From: Chelonoidis abingdonii | Lineage: Eukaryota > Chordata > Testudines > Testudinidae | Length of the DNA stretch: 64,000 bases | Assembly (NCBI RefSeq): GCF_003597395.2 | Contig: NC_133770.1 | Location: 288,239,691-288,303,690 of the forward strand | Direction: 5' to 3' | Shown: one piece after another, positions 1 through 11,825 of the stretch | Numbering within the stretch: position 1 is the stretch's first letter | Layout of the letters: every line of letters starts with the position of its first letter | Program-made: the position numbers and the translations under genes | The notes under the pieces: generated by a model | The model's database searches: none | Seen by the model: the letters and a program-made list of their open reading frames with translations, nothing else | What the model was told of the DNA's origin: nothing

Positions 1-63
1 GAAATCCTGTCCCATTGAACTCCATGGGAGTTTTGCCATTGATTTCAGTGGGACCAGGATTTC
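1..63. repeat. Short ancient foldback repeat
   Basis: The segment begins GAAATCCTGTCCCATTGA and ends with the near reverse complement GGGACCAGGATTTC, so it can fold back on itself. The internal CATTGATTTCAGTGGG is part of a palindromic motif that recurs through the window (see 12005, 27784, 61975). This motif is common in sauropsid DNA. I cannot assign a class. It is probably an old non-autonomous DNA transposon. Confidence 0.55.
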
Positions 64-1788
64 CCCAGCAGTGTAAAGCCACAATCTTGGCTATAATGAA
101 CAGCGTGAATCAGAATTTTTCAAGATTACTTACATTAACAGTAGGAGCAGTTACAATGCCAACGCCCAAGTACTAACCGTCTGGATCAAGTGAAATTAAA
201 TAGGGCAATATATGCTCTGCTAAAACCAAACAAACTGGATTCCATCTATGTAATAACACATAACATTTGTGTTTGTTCTATTTCTGTTTCTTTCCCCCAA
301 ATAGCCCAGAATATTGCATATAGACAGAAGTGCCCACAAAATTTAAAGTGACCACTGTTAATAATACGAAGGTAGTGGTGTGCTTCCCTTACTATATACT
401 CAGAAAACTGAAATGAAACATAACTTTGCCTGGGCAAAACATCTCTCAGATGTGTAAAGTTCCTGGTAATATTTACATGGAAAAATCATGCATGATATTA
501 AAATCTGGGAATCAAAAATTAAAAACTTCATCTTAAATTTGAAACTGACTTGAAAATAAAGTAAGCCATAATGCTCTGAAGCAAAGAAACCTTGCAGTAT
601 GGGGTCTGACAAGGCTAAGGTTTCCAGGCGCTACTTTAACAGATATAATAAAAAAAATCTCCAGGAATAATCTGTTCAGGAAAAAGGAATGATATAGTTG
701 GGATATAACCCTGGGATCCTGGCTGCATTTCTCATATTCTCCTTGATTAGATTTCAGAAACATCTGGCCACCCAACAGTTTCAGAACAAGAACAGCACAG
801 CTTCATCACGCTGTAGATCAGACGTAGCGGGCATCTCAGGACAGTGGAAGAGAGTGAGACAGACATGATTAAAAATAAGAAGCTTGGAAATGGTTTACTG
901 ATAAGATATGAATAAATTGATCTCACATACATACAATGCCATTTTATGCTGCAAGGACACATTTGGAGATTCGTGAAGAAAACAGTTCATGTGTCTGTTG
1001 TGTCTATGCTAACCCATTGCCACCTAGAAATACAATTCTAGGGCATATGTAGCTCCATTTTCACAACTGGTTTACCTTTGTCTTTTCATCTTTTGCATCT
1101 TCCTTATTGTATGTAGTACAGTATATTAAAAAAGTCCAGAAATTCTGTAAATTAACCTCAACGCTGCACTCAAGTACACTTGATCTACTTCCAGCCTAGC
1201 AGACTTTTCAGGACAGAGCCCATGAGCCAATGTGGCATACTGGCTTCTTTCTACCATACAGTGTACCGGGAGTGTAATTTCTCTGGCTGTGGTAGGGAGG
1301 AAGTAAAGAAGCAGGAGACAGGGCCAGAGAGAAGGGAGAACATTACTGAGTGGTGAACTGCCTGACTGCACGCCTGGGTGGGCTGCACTGGCAATCCAAT
1401 GAGTGGTCATTTGTCACATGTAACTAAAGGAGGTTATGGATATTAATGCCCGTTTAATGTTATTTCTGACAGAAAATGGGGAGTTCAAGGCAGGACAGAG
1501 GCCATTTTCAGTTTTGCATTTCTTTGGGGAGACTACACAAGCTAGGAACACAAGCTAGGTGGCCAGGAGGATTAGGGGGAGGGGCACACCATCATCCTAT
1601 CTTCTCCGCATTTCAGGGATTGGCCAAGGCTCTACAAAAGGCAGAACATGAGAGTTTCAGACAAAGTCAACCTGTGGGGCAGCAGGACAGAGAATCACTT
1701 AAAAAGTTGGGCTAAAATGTCATCTGCACCAATATAGTCTTGATGCAGAAGAGGTGGGGTTACAACTCCCCAGTTTTCACTCTGTTCT
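64..1788. other. Unassigned AT-rich DNA
   Basis: I recognise no gene, RNA gene or repeat here. Short open frames occur on both strands (up to 94 codons, 1126-1410 minus) but overlap one another, lack domain signatures and look like chance frames. Confidence 0.5.
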
Positions 1789-1789
1789 G

Positions 1790-2232
1790 GCCATGATGAA
1801 GACAGCGACTGTCTGTCACAGAGAGGGCGATGGAAAGAAGAATTCTGGGAATTTCAATCTGGGACTGGGTCCCCTATGAAGTGATCAGACAGCAAAGTGG
1901 AATGCAGGATGTCGTTGTTGAGAGCAGGACGTCGTAACATGGGATGGGCTGGGCATATAGTGAGGCTCACTGACAATCGATGGACTGCAGCTGTCGCCGA
2001 GTGGTACCCACAGAAACTGAAAGGACCACTTGGCTGACCTCCAAAGAGATGGGAGGATTTCATCGAGAAAAGACATGGCCGCACATAGGGAAGAAAGGGC
2101 AGGATACGAGAAGAACAGAAAATGTGTTGTGATCAGCACAATCTATACAAGGGCTGAAGGACAAAATGTTACCACTTCTCCTCTGAAAAGTTTACACAAA
2201 CTGCAAAGGCACTTAAAAAAATAAAAAAAAAG
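1790..2232 (+). pseudogene. RTE-type LINE ORF2 3' end with poly(A) tail
   Basis: Forward translation gives a run containing RAMERRILGIS followed by WDWVPYEVIRQQ (about 1825-1909). After a stop and frame shift it gives GWAGHIVRLTDNRW, AEWYP and a PPKRWEDFI-like end (about 1940-2060). This order (RAMERR-LGIS, then WAGH-R--DNRW, then W-P) is the C-terminal tail of RTE/BovB-like LINE ORF2 proteins, downstream of the reverse transcriptase. The frame is broken, so it is a dead fragment. It ends in an A-rich tail around 2212-2230, as expected for an RTE 3' end. Identification is by motif recall only. Confidence 0.7.
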
Positions 2233-2239
2233 CCATGAA

Positions 2240-3540
2240 GTAAAAATGGTGAATTTCTCCCTGTAAGTTAGCTCTGAGGTGCATTGGCAGAGTTGTGAGG
2301 GAAAAGCTTACATAGCTCCTGTCCCTGGTTTGCGTGACAGATGACTGTATCCATGTTGTGATTTATAGACTTGGTAAAGATGTTCTTAGCAGTCTCAGAA
2401 TTGGGCTGAGACAGAGTGCTAAATCTGAAAATATGATGTATGATGTTGCACTGAGCCTATGAATCAGCTGAACCTTAAACTCAGTATGCTTTCTGTATCC
2501 ATAAAGCAGTTGGTCACTGAAGGCAAATGAGGCCTAAACACATGAAAAGACTCTTCCATATAAGGCTTCTTTGCCAGATGCACAACACACAGCATGGGCC
2601 TTTGGATGAGTTCCAAGGAGTCAGTGGTCGAATAATTCTCAAAAAATAACATATCCGATGATTTTCTATTGCTGCTCATGTGGGATCTCCAAGCAGATCA
2701 CGATTTCCTTGGATTGCTTTGTTCTTCACAAGGAGACAATGTACTTTTGTGTGCATGATAAAAGGTGCTAACTCAGTGGATTGCACATGAACAATTCCTG
2801 GAAAATATTCAATATTCACCCTGACTTCCCCTTGCAAAGATGAGTGTTACAGGTCATAAGGAACCTCTACCAGGGAGTGTGGATGTGGACCTCTTTGGGG
2901 AAAAGAGCCTCATGGGACTGGGAAGAGTTTCAGTGGCATGAAATTTTTAGGTTGGTTTTGGAATGAGATGTTTTTGTGGGAAATGCTGGGATTAGGGCTA
3001 GACACTGAGAGAGTGGTTAGTTGGACTACTACTGCTGAAATAACCTTTGGAGACTCCCTGTGGAAATCTTTATTTGGGTGCCCAGGTGGGGCAGCTGTGT
3101 TTATGATGGTCCTCTTAGTTTGGCTGAGAGGCTAGGGTTTACAGTGGTGGTGGTGATGGGGGGCGAGGTGGTTGGGTTTTTGTCCCTTGATTCTTATGAG
3201 ACGTGTGTGTGTTAGAGGTGATTGACAAGGCAAGAAAGTGTTAAGGAGGAGTAAAGGGGGACTGAGATGTTTGATTTTGGTTACACTGGTTTGTCTGTAA
3301 CTCTGTCTTGGGAGGGTAGGAGGCAGGGCAAAGCCAGGCTATTGGTCAGTAAGGTTTCCCCCCATTTATGATTTAATTTAAGATCAGGCCCCCAGTTGGG
3401 CTAAGGTGATAATGAGACTAGTCTTGGTGCACAGATTTTCCTGACACACTGCACTGTCCAACCATGAGCTGATGATGTCATCACTGCACTAGGGCTGCTG
3501 GTGTCATTTTGAGCTCAGTGAGTGTGATGGCCATCTAGAT
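2240..3540. other. Unassigned intergenic DNA
   Basis: No recognisable element. 2930-3330 is G/T-rich on the plus strand. Open frames at 2464-2679 (minus) and 2938-3135 (plus) show no motif and no supporting context. Confidence 0.5.
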
Positions 3541-3544
3541 GAAA

Positions 3545-3765
3545 AGCAGCAAGGTCTGATGGGTCGGGCTAGAACCTAGGAGACCTTGGTTCTATTCCAC
3601 ATTCAGCCATGGCCATGCTGTGTGACTTTAGATGTGTCACTTCTCTGTGGCTCAGTTTCCCCTCCCACTCTTATCTGTTTAGCCTGTAAGTTCTTTGGGG
3701 CAGGGATTACCTGACTATGTATGTACAATGCAGCTCCTAGATGCCACCATAGTACAAAATAGGAG
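3545..3765 (+). repeat. MIR-like tRNA-derived SINE
   Basis: A degenerate tRNA B-box region (GACCTTGGTTCTATTCCAC) is followed by the MIR core (GCTGTGTGACTTTAGATGTG, then GTGGCTCAGTTTCCC). A 3' tail follows with AAGTTCTTTGGGGCAGGGA and a degraded CAGCTCCTAGATGCC. This tail is the common sauropsid SINE 3' module and recurs at 17836, 48478, 57375, 59285 and 60515. Confidence 0.7.
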
Positions 3766-3829
3766 CTGGAAAGTCTTTTGTGATGGTTGAGGAGTTCATG
3801 GACACTATGACCATGGGACTATCCCAGCT

Positions 3830-4005
3830 GGCTTCTGGCTCATCTCTCTCTCTATGCCTCTACATATCCACCTGTAAAGTAGGGCTAATATTTCTTGTAT
3901 ACTTGAAATGGTCTTGTGAGATTTAAGTAATTACTGGCTGCAAAGGCCTATGAGATTCTGAGAATAAAAGTGCTGAAGAAGTGCAAAATATCATCATTAA
4001 TGGTA
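3830..4005 (+). repeat. MIR-like SINE, 3' half
   Basis: CACCTGTAAAGTAGGGCTAA, then CTTGTGAGATTTAAGTAATT and a degraded TGAGATTCTGAG...AAAAGTGCTG tail, correspond to the MIR-type core downstream of the tRNA part. This may be a separate diverged copy. Confidence 0.5.
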
Positions 4006-5656
4006 ACAAGAACTTTGTGTGCATACTGAAGGAAGAACATGTCTCCTACTAAGCAGGGTGTTTTTTTATCAGTTAATGTTTAGCTAATCTAATAACATTT
4101 AGACTGTCATTTTATAATCCTATCCTCTAATAAATGCTTCAGTCTTTGTACTAAAGCAATGTGGGGTGTGTGTGTGTACATGGCACAGTCAATCTACAGT
4201 GCCTAGTGGTAATGTTTGCAGAGGATGTAATAAAAGTTTAGTGCAGTCTCTGGAGAGTTAGACAACTATTATTTACAAATGTGCGTATGAAACTCCCTGC
4301 AAATCACCTCTGAAATGTCACCCTGATACAGTATATATCTCAAAATGCCTTTCATGTTTGTGCCATCAAATTTTGGCTGAGAATGGGAATTAGAAAAGCA
4401 GAACCCCAGCCCACTAAATAAAATGAACCTCGTGGAATCATGCCAGCTGCTTTTTGCTAATGTGACCTTTTCTTCCATGTTTCTCTTTTCACTGCCTTCC
4501 TGATGGATAGGATGCTTTTAAGAGCAATTTTAGTACATGATAGGGTCTGCCAAGTTCGGCGCTTCATCAAAATATTTCCAAAGGTCAAAGGCATTTGCAC
4601 CTGGAGTTTTGCTTTGGAGCCTTCTGTAATATTTGGTAATGTTTTAGAGCTGAGAGAAGCCATGGATTACATCTAACTAGTGTTTATACCTATTGGTATT
4701 ATAATATTTCTTTTCTGAACAATAGGGGGCAACTTATCCCAGGACTGCCTATTGCAGGATTTTGAGCACCATCTTCTGAAGCTTCTGGTGTTGGGCACTG
4801 GTGCAGATAGGATAGTACGTTAGACGGATCACTGGTTTGATCCAGTCTGGCAATCCTGTGTTAATAGCATCCTTGCACTCAGAACTACAATAGACAATCA
4901 AGACTCCCATTATTCCATTTACTTGATCCTGTCAGAGTTGTTGTAATTTTTCCAACCTCAAAACACTGACCTCTCCATCCCATCCCCACCTCTGATTCTT
5001 TTTCTGGAGGCAGGGAGGATACCTGTGATGGTTTGTGGAATGAAATACAAGACCTATCCTGTGTAGTTCACTCCATGAACATATTTATCCCTCAAACACT
5101 GGAAAACGCTACGTTGCCCGAAATGATGTTTGCAATTCTGTAAGGGAAACAGGAAATCACAGTAACTGAGCACCCAGACTACCATCTAGTTAGGTCTACC
5201 ACTCTTCTGTATCTGTCCTGAGATACTGGCACATTTTTATCAACGTTTTTGATTTTTCAACACTCAGCCTGTCACAGCGTTTTGACGAAGCTAATGAGAA
5301 TGAGCAAGCCACACGCTAAAATGCTGCTGAGCTCTCTGGATAGGAGTGCAGATCTTTTACAAAAGTAACAAGGCTCTGAATTCACCTGTCCTGACTTCCA
5401 GAATTTTAACTTCCATTTTAAAAAACAAACATAACCCCCCTCCCGACAAACAAAACAAAACACAAAGAACATTTTGACAAAGCAAACTGTGACATGAGCT
5501 CCTTTATATACACTTTAGTGATAGAAATCTGAACGTTCAGTTTAAATATCAGAACAGAAAGAAACCCCAGAATTATGTTTCATGAGCCACACGAAAGCGT
5601 CGTCTCTGTTCTGGGTTCAGCCTATCACCTCTGTTTTTAAAATCATGTTGGCCAAG
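4006..5656. other. Unassigned intergenic DNA
   Basis: Apart from a short GT run near 4165-4178 and an A/C-rich stretch near 5440-5465, nothing is recognisable. Minus-strand open frames at 4269-4478, 4457-4663 and 5272-5472 have no identifiable motif. Confidence 0.5.
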
Positions 5657-5658
5657 TA

Positions 5659-6061
5659 CAGTAGAATTTTGGAGTTACAAACACCTTGGGAATGGAGGTT
5701 GTTCATAACTCTGAAATGTTTGTAATGCTGAACAAAAGGTTATGGTGGTTCTTTCAAAAGTTTGCAATTGAACATTTACTTAATACAGCATTGGAACTTT
5801 ACTATTCAGAAGAAAAATGTTGCTTTTAAACCATCTTAATTTAAATGATATGAGCACAAAAACAGTTTCCTTGTCAACTCTTTTTTTCAAACTTTCCCTT
5901 TATATTTTTAGTAGTTTACATTTAACATAGCATTGTAGTGTATTTGTCTTTCCTTTTTTCCCCTCTGCTGCTGCCTGATTGCATACTTCCATTTCCAGAT
6001 AAAGTGTGTGGTTGACTGGTCAGTTCGTAACTCTGGGGTTCGTAACTGTAACATTCTACTA
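5659..6061. mobile_element. TA-flanked mariner/pogo-type MITE
   Basis: The left end CAGTAGAATTTTGGAGTTAC matches, as an imperfect inverted repeat of about 27 bp, the reverse complement of the right end (TAGTAGAATGTTACAGTTAC). Both sides carry a TA dinucleotide (5657-5658 and 6062-6063), the target duplication of Tc1/mariner/pogo transposases. The 403-bp interior is AT-rich and non-coding. A GTTCGTAACTCTG motif occurs near both ends. It is a non-autonomous element. Confidence 0.75.
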
Positions 6062-6289
6062 TAATAGAAAAGGTCTATATCCTCTCTGTTTTTCCATTTT
6101 GTCCTTGTATGGTTCCCATTCCTTGTTGTTAGTTAGACCAAGCAAAATTTCTATCGTGACTGTGGTGTCATCAGACAGCCTGAAATCTGTCAAGTCCCCC
6201 TGAAAACTCTTTCAGCTGGTTTTTAAAAGAGAAGTAGCCAAGAATTTCAAAAATGCCAAGCACTTAGCACCATCTGACCACTCGCATTC

Positions 6290-7195
6290 AGGCTCCTAAA
6301 TATGGAGATAAGAGTCAACTTTTACAAAATTCTTGGTCAGTCTTTCTTCTTCACATACCATACTTAAAATATGTACTATGGGTTGATCAAAATCCTTCTC
6401 TTGCTCCATACAAGTTTCAGCATAGTTGTGGTAGTTGGATGTGAGTAGAGATACCTTCTTCCTGAGAGATCCATTGAGTTCCATGTGGGGTATCAGTCCT
6501 ATCACTAGACTGATGGCTGCTGCTGAAGAATTTTTGAGCTTCCAAAATGCACTCCAGCACTGTAGTAGATGTTACTCCTTTCTCAACCAGGCTTAGACAG
6601 CCAACATCCAGACATTACACCTGAAGTTCACTCATCATTTTCATTGTATGAGGAAACAGCAGAGACCTTCTCGTGATTCTTTTATCTACATTCTTGGATT
6701 GCATATTCAGCAACTTTCACATAAAGTTCAAGGGTTCTCTTTTCAGATGTGGAATCAATAGCATTAAGTAGGAACACAATTTTCACTGCATGGATGCTTC
6801 ATAGCAGAACATTTCTCATGCTTGACCAACAAGCTTATATCAGCCACGATACTTGTAGTTCTTCCTCCCTACCCCCCTCTGATTCTTTATGTGTAGCATC
6901 TAGTAGACATTTTGTGCAGTGAAGGCAAACAAAAACTCCTGAAGAAACCTATAATGAAGAGCTGGTATAAGGCTTGGAACAGGGACTTAAATTATCATTC
7001 CTGCTTTATGTGCTGACAATGATAGGATAGAAAGACTCACTTACAGGCTCTGCACATTTGATCTTGAAGAATTCAAACAAACTGTTTTCTGCACTAAATG
7101 AGATGAGCACAAATCCCTTTCTATCTGGTTTTTTAACAATTCTTGACAGTGTTTACATTTAACTTTAAAAGAATTATCTGTTTTCATTATTTTAG
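6290..7195 (-). pseudogene. Possible decayed coding relic, unidentified
   Basis: On the minus strand several frame-shifted stretches look protein-like. 6296-6505 contains DFDQPIVHILSMVCEEE. About 6735-6830 contains AIDSTSEKRTLELYVKVAEY. Near 6540-6600 there is VEKGVTSTTVLECILEAQKF. Near 7060-7190 there is KCKHCQELLKNQ. They lie in order on one strand, separated by stops and frame shifts, as in a pseudogene or dead transposon. I do not recognise the protein, and chance open frames remain possible. Confidence 0.25.
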
Positions 7196-8208
7196 TCTAT
7201 CCAGTCACTTGGTTCCTAGAGTTCCCTTCAACTCTGAGCTAGATAAAGTCAGACACTGTTATATGGTAATCACTAAGCACTAACAACCTATTTCCAGCGT
7301 TGAGCAGCAGCTTTCACATTTGCTTCAGTTGGAATGAGAAATAACTGCGTAGTGAAGTGAACACTGTGAATACAGAAGATGAACAACCAGTTTTATACAG
7401 TTCTACATAGAACTGTGTTATCAGTTGACCAGACTCCTTTCCAGAATATCTACATTCTAACTAACCTAGCTCCCTTAGCAATTCACAACTGTACCCATTC
7501 TTTTCTTTTCGGTATCCAATGACAATTGATTCCATCCACTGGCCACACCCTGCAACCTAATCTCTAATGACTCCACCTATTTCCCCTTCCCTCTATGTGT
7601 CTATGCAGAGCTATCTATTTGTATTGTATAGTACTAGGCATTTCAGCAACTTTGATGTTCTCATCACCTCCCTTTGATTTTAGAACTGTTAAAATTACAT
7701 TCACTTAAGATTAAACTTGAACCTGGTGTTTCTGGTATAAAATAAATGTTCAAATATACTTTATGTCAGTGCAGAGTTCAAAAAAAATGAAACACCCCAT
7801 ATTTTCCCCCACATTTGGGCTAATTTTTCCACCTAGATTCCCATCCTTCTCATTTTTCACAACCCTGGATCCTGGTAAACATATCTATGGCTATTCTGAA
7901 TCTCACATGGTCCTGGCAGTTGCAGATGTTGAGTCATCAACAAACCAACATAACCAAGGGAAAAATGGGAGGCTGCTGTGAATGCTCCAAAACAAGAGAT
8001 AAAGGCTTCTGCAACTGAGAGTTTTCTGTGGGACAAAGAGAAGAGAAGCTAAATAAATGAGTTGTGAGCTGGTTGCGCTCTTTAGTTTCTGAATGGTGGC
8101 TGGACTATATCTAGCACCCTTTTCTGAGACCATGCAGCTTTGGGGAGTTATTGTTGCCATAGGCTGATCCAATAAACTGCTGTTCTGTAGCCACTGGATG
8201 TGGGATAA
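7196..8208. other. Unassigned intergenic DNA
   Basis: No recognisable gene or repeat. Overlapping short frames on both strands (7763-7981 plus, 7903-8172 minus) argue against coding. Confidence 0.5.
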
Positions 8209-8211
8209 CTA

Positions 8212-8493
8212 GGGGTCTGTCTTTACTACAATTAAAAACCCACAGTTTGCCCATGCCATCTGACTAGGGATGGCAGGGATCAGGCTAAGGTGCTGTTTAA
8301 TTGCAGCATAGACTTTTGGACTTAGGCTGGAGCCTGGACTCTGGGACTCTGTGGGGAATGTACCAGAGCTCAGGCTGCAGCCCCAGCTTAAATGTCTACA
8401 TCCCAGTTAAATGGCCCCTTAGCCCAAGCCCTGTGAGCCTGAGTCAGCTGGAACGAGCCGGCCACGGGTGTCTAATTGCAGTATAGACATACC
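8212..8493. mobile_element. PIF/Harbinger-type MITE
   Basis: The ends GGGGTCTGTCTTTACTAC and GTATAGACATACC are the diverged inverted termini of the turtle 'tctacac...gtgtaga' Harbinger family. Matching CTA triplets flank it (8209-8211, 8494-8496), consistent with a 3-bp target duplication. The interior is partly self-complementary (GGCTGTTTAATTG-like and TTAAATGGCCCCTTAGCCC). It is the same family as 37124-37393. Overlapping short frames are spurious. Confidence 0.8.
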
Positions 8494-8499
8494 CTAACT

Positions 8500-9125
8500 C
8501 CCCAAACTGGGAGAAGCCTCCATGGCTGTGAAGTTTCCATATACCAGCAACAGTGCAATGTCCTTTCAGTTGGACTGGGCCTGCAATCAGCATTTTCTAC
8601 TCTTGCCACAGACAATACTCCAGCACTGGCCAGTCAATGTCACCAACTGGAAGTATTCAAACCAACTCCAGCGGCCTGCCAGAACAGTAAGGACACCGTC
8701 TTTTCAAATTTGTGTCTGCCTCAAGATTTCCTGCCAAGCTCTAGGTGCCAATGTCTAGCTCCTTTCTGAGCCTAGAGGTATTTAGCAGTGAATCAGGGCC
8801 AACACAACTCCCATTTTGATTCTGAATAGTGAATTTCATTTTGCTTGTACACCGTTTTCCCTGCTAGTGCTAAAAGAATGGATATTTACTGCCGCAGTCT
8901 CTTATCTATGTTGCCAACTGTATCCTCTCAAAGGGATTAACCTTCAGTGTGTGAATGACACATTTCAAGAGAATAGCAGAATGCTTTCCTAAAGAATCAA
9001 CAGGATAGGTACCTCTGAAACTATAATTAGACTTATCTCTCTCTGATCATTCTTTATAATGAATCACTACCTAAAAGGTGGTGAAAAATGATAAATGGTG
9101 AGGTACCAAGTTAAGGAAAAGTGTC
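8500..9125. other. Unassigned intergenic DNA
   Basis: Nothing recognisable. Two overlapping plus-strand frames (8476-8769, 8522-8758) begin in or beside the Harbinger MITE and show no motif. Confidence 0.45.
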
Positions 9126-9127
9126 TG

Positions 9128-9703
9128 CTGCAGTGATGGAGTGATTAGTGTTGGGTCCCACTTTATTTAATACTATTATTAATTATTTGGAAGCAACATC
9201 TTAATAAAGTTTGTAGACCATACTAAATTGAGAGGAGCTGCAAACACCAGCTGGGATGGAAAAATAGTATAAAGGATACTACAGAGACTAGAAACATGGG
9301 CAGGAAAAAAGAAAGCAAGATTCCACATTGAAAAAAAATGCAAGCTCTAATACGGGTGCATCTAAGCAAAAACCACCCAGTTCAATGGGAGGGAGAAATC
9401 TGAGAAGGAATAATGATGACAGAGACCTAGAGGTGATAGCGGACAGAAAATTAAATTAGACAGAGCTGCAAAAAAAGTGAAAGGGTAATTTGAGCTGCAC
9501 AGACAAAGCCAACATGTCACAAATCAGGAAGTAACATCTCTCCTGTGTCCCTGTGCAGCCACACCTGGGAAACTGCATTCAGTTCTAGGCACTGTATTAT
9601 CAGTAATATATTGGAGGTTGTTCACAGAATAGGAGCAAAAATGATCAGAGGTTTAGAGGGACTGACTTTGAAGGAAAGATTAAAAGAGCTTGGCTAAAGG
9701 ATG
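9128..9703 (+). pseudogene. CR1 LINE ORF2 3' part, decayed
   Basis: Forward frames give, with interruptions, the late part of CR1 ORF2: LRGAANTSWDGK-like, NNDDRDLEVIADRK, CIDKANM, HLGNCIQF and a terminal RIGAKMIRGLEG followed by LKERLKELG. This follows the usual order after the reverse transcriptase in CR1 proteins. There are many stops and indels, and no typical CR1 3' UTR or 8-bp microsatellite tail follows. It is an old fragment truncated at both ends. Confidence 0.8.
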
Positions 9704-9704
9704 A

Positions 9705-10269
9705 TGAAAGTGGGGGAAAGGGTAACAGTATGGATAGGCAGAGGGAAACTGCAGGAGAGGAACAGACATGGAGAGACAGAGAAAGAGGAGTGGAAGCTTT
9801 TCTGTAAATAAAACAAAGTATTGGCTGAATGGCTCAGAGAAGGCCACGAAACTACTGACAACGATTTCAAGACTAAAACAAGAGTAAGGAATCAAAAGAA
9901 TTATAGTTATTTGTGGAAGGAAAATGTCTATACAACAAATTCTGCTCTCAGATACAGGGGGATAGCTCCCACCATAGCCTGTGAGATTTGTACACAACGT
10001 ATATTTGTAATTGGAGCTGGTTGGAAAATGGTATGTTTTATCTGGGAAAAACTACCAGAAAAACTAAACATAGGAATTGCCAGCCTGGCTCAGGCTCTGG
10101 GTTTAGTATTCTGTCTCCAACAGTGGCCAAAGATGCTTCAGAGGACAATGTGAAAACCTCTCTATTAGGCGGTTGTGGGATAATCTACCTGATCGCTAAC
10201 AGTTGGAGACTGGATTAAACCCTGACACATGAGGTTTAATATTCCTTCCAGTATTGGTTAATATTAATT
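9705..10269. other. Unassigned DNA between CR1 and LTR
   Basis: No family recognised. Frames of 105 (minus, 9680-9997) and 110 codons (plus, 9821-10153) overlap on opposite strands and carry no motif. I regard them as chance. Confidence 0.45.
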
Positions 10270-10274
10270 ATGAT

Positions 10275-11136
10275 TGTGACACTGTACCCCATATTCTTCA
10301 CAGTGATGTTAATATGATATGATTATGATATAATTATAATGTATTTTATGCAAGATAAGTCATCTGAGTTGTCACTGAAAAAGTTATGATTAGCTGAATA
10401 TGAGTATCATTTTTCATCTGAAGTTATAAATATTTACTGTGTATCTGTATTTCAAATGTAGTTACACCTGGGTAATGCCCACCAGACAAGATGCTTTCAG
10501 TCTAGATCAGGGGTCAGCAACCTTCGGCACGAGGCCCATTAGGGTAATCCACTGGCAGGCTGGGAGACATTTTGTTTATGTTGACTGTCCTCAGGCCTGG
10601 CCCCCATGCTCCCAGTGGGTTCGCTCTTCCTGGCCAATGAGATCCTTTGTTCTGTTTGCTATCACTTATAATCACTTAAAATATATCTTTTGCAGTTAAT
10701 AAACTTGTTTTTGCTTTATCTAAACCAGTGAATTGGAGTGAAGCGTGTGGGAATCATAACTCAGGGGAAAAAGGCTGTCGCATATTCCTTTCCACATTGA
10801 GGGAGGGGGGTGAATTTTTTGAGCTTACATTGTACAGTTTCCTCTGCAGCGTAAGACAGTATAATTTTGGGGTTTTACTCCAGACATGGTGCGCACCTCG
10901 GGAGCTGGGAGTTGTCTTAACTGTAGCCTTCCTATGCAGGGCCTGGTCAGAGAGCCTGCATGTAAGTGCCGCTGGGTGTGTCTCTACCTGTATGAATGCT
11001 TGTGAAAGTGCAAGCTGGAGGGCTTTGCAGCTTGTCACATCAGTATAGTGTGAGAGGGAGATCAGAGTGGTGGGTCAGGGGGCTCAGTGGTAGCTCAGTT
11101 CCAGGTGGCACCCTGCAGGGGGAGGAACCCATCACA
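10275..11136 (+). mobile_element. Endogenous retrovirus solo LTR
   Basis: The LTR begins TGTGACACTGTACCCC and ends CCCATCACA. The two ends are short inverted repeats. An exact 5-bp duplication, ATGAT, flanks it (10270-10274 and 11137-11141). A poly(A) signal occurs within AGTTAATAAACTTG near 10695. No internal retroviral genes are attached, so it is a solo LTR left by recombination. A truncated hAT MITE sits inside (10507-10645). Short open frames inside are not genes. Confidence 0.85.
10507..10645. mobile_element. Truncated hAT MITE inside the LTR
   Basis: CAGGGGTCAGCAACCTTCGG is the terminal inverted repeat of a turtle hAT (Charlie-like) MITE. It is followed by recognisable interior (ATTAGGGTAATCCACTGGC, then GGCCAATGAGATC). 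The right terminus is missing. LTR sequence resumes near 10650, so a deletion removed the second half of the MITE and probably some LTR. Confidence 0.7.
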
Positions 11137-11139
11137 ATG

Positions 11140-11225
11140 ATCACTCAAGATATCCTTATTAACCAGATACATGTTCAATCCCTTTTTGAAACTTGCAAAG
11201 TTTTTGGCCTCAACAATTCAGGAAA
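11140..11225 (-). repeat. Short CR1 LINE fragment
   Basis: The plus strand reads GTTCAATCCCTTTTTGAAAC then TTTTTGGCCTCAACAATTCA. This is the antisense of the late ORF2 region of CR1, as in the longer copies at 26040 and 41760. Confidence 0.6.
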
Positions 11226-11244
11226 CTTAAAAAAAGAAAATGCC

Positions 11245-11430
11245 CAGAGAATTTTTGTTTTGTTTATTTGATGAAAAACTGAAAACTTTTCAGTTTTCAA
11301 AAACCAAAACTTTCTGCGTGGGGTGGGGTGTGCTAGTCAAAAATCCAGAAAATTAAGAAAGAAACTGAAAGGCCATTTTTTTTATCAACAACATACTTTA
11401 AATGAAAAATTTTAACCAGCTTTATTTACA
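11245..11430. repeat. AT-rich interspersed repeat fragment
   Basis: Runs such as AAAACTGAAAACTTTTCAG and CTGAAAGGCCATTTTTTTTA resemble the AT-rich family at 58500-59110 and 61220-61645. Class unknown. It is a partial copy. Confidence 0.4.
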
Positions 11431-11825
11431 TGCTGGCATGGTAAAACAGTTAGCTCTCAAGAGTGGATGAGGGTGGTGATCTCATTTTTTCTGCTGTTAG
11501 AAACTTTTTTTTCATTTTGTTAGATTAAGAATCAAGCAAACTTTTAGGATCAGGTCCTTAGCCAGTGTAAATCTGATTTATGCCTGTTGGGGGTTTCCTC
11601 CTTGCTCTTTGAAGGTTCCTATCCTGCAATGTACAGGACTAAACATGAATTTCAGCCAGTTTATTAAAATTTTTAGCTACATTGCTGTCCGGGTATACAC
11701 CTGTGTATTGGTTTGTACCCATTCCCCAGCCTCTGTATAAGCTGTAGAATCATGCATCATTCACTGAAAAAATATGACTTACTAATAATTCCTTTTTTAT
11801 TTCTTGTACCACATCTACATTACAG

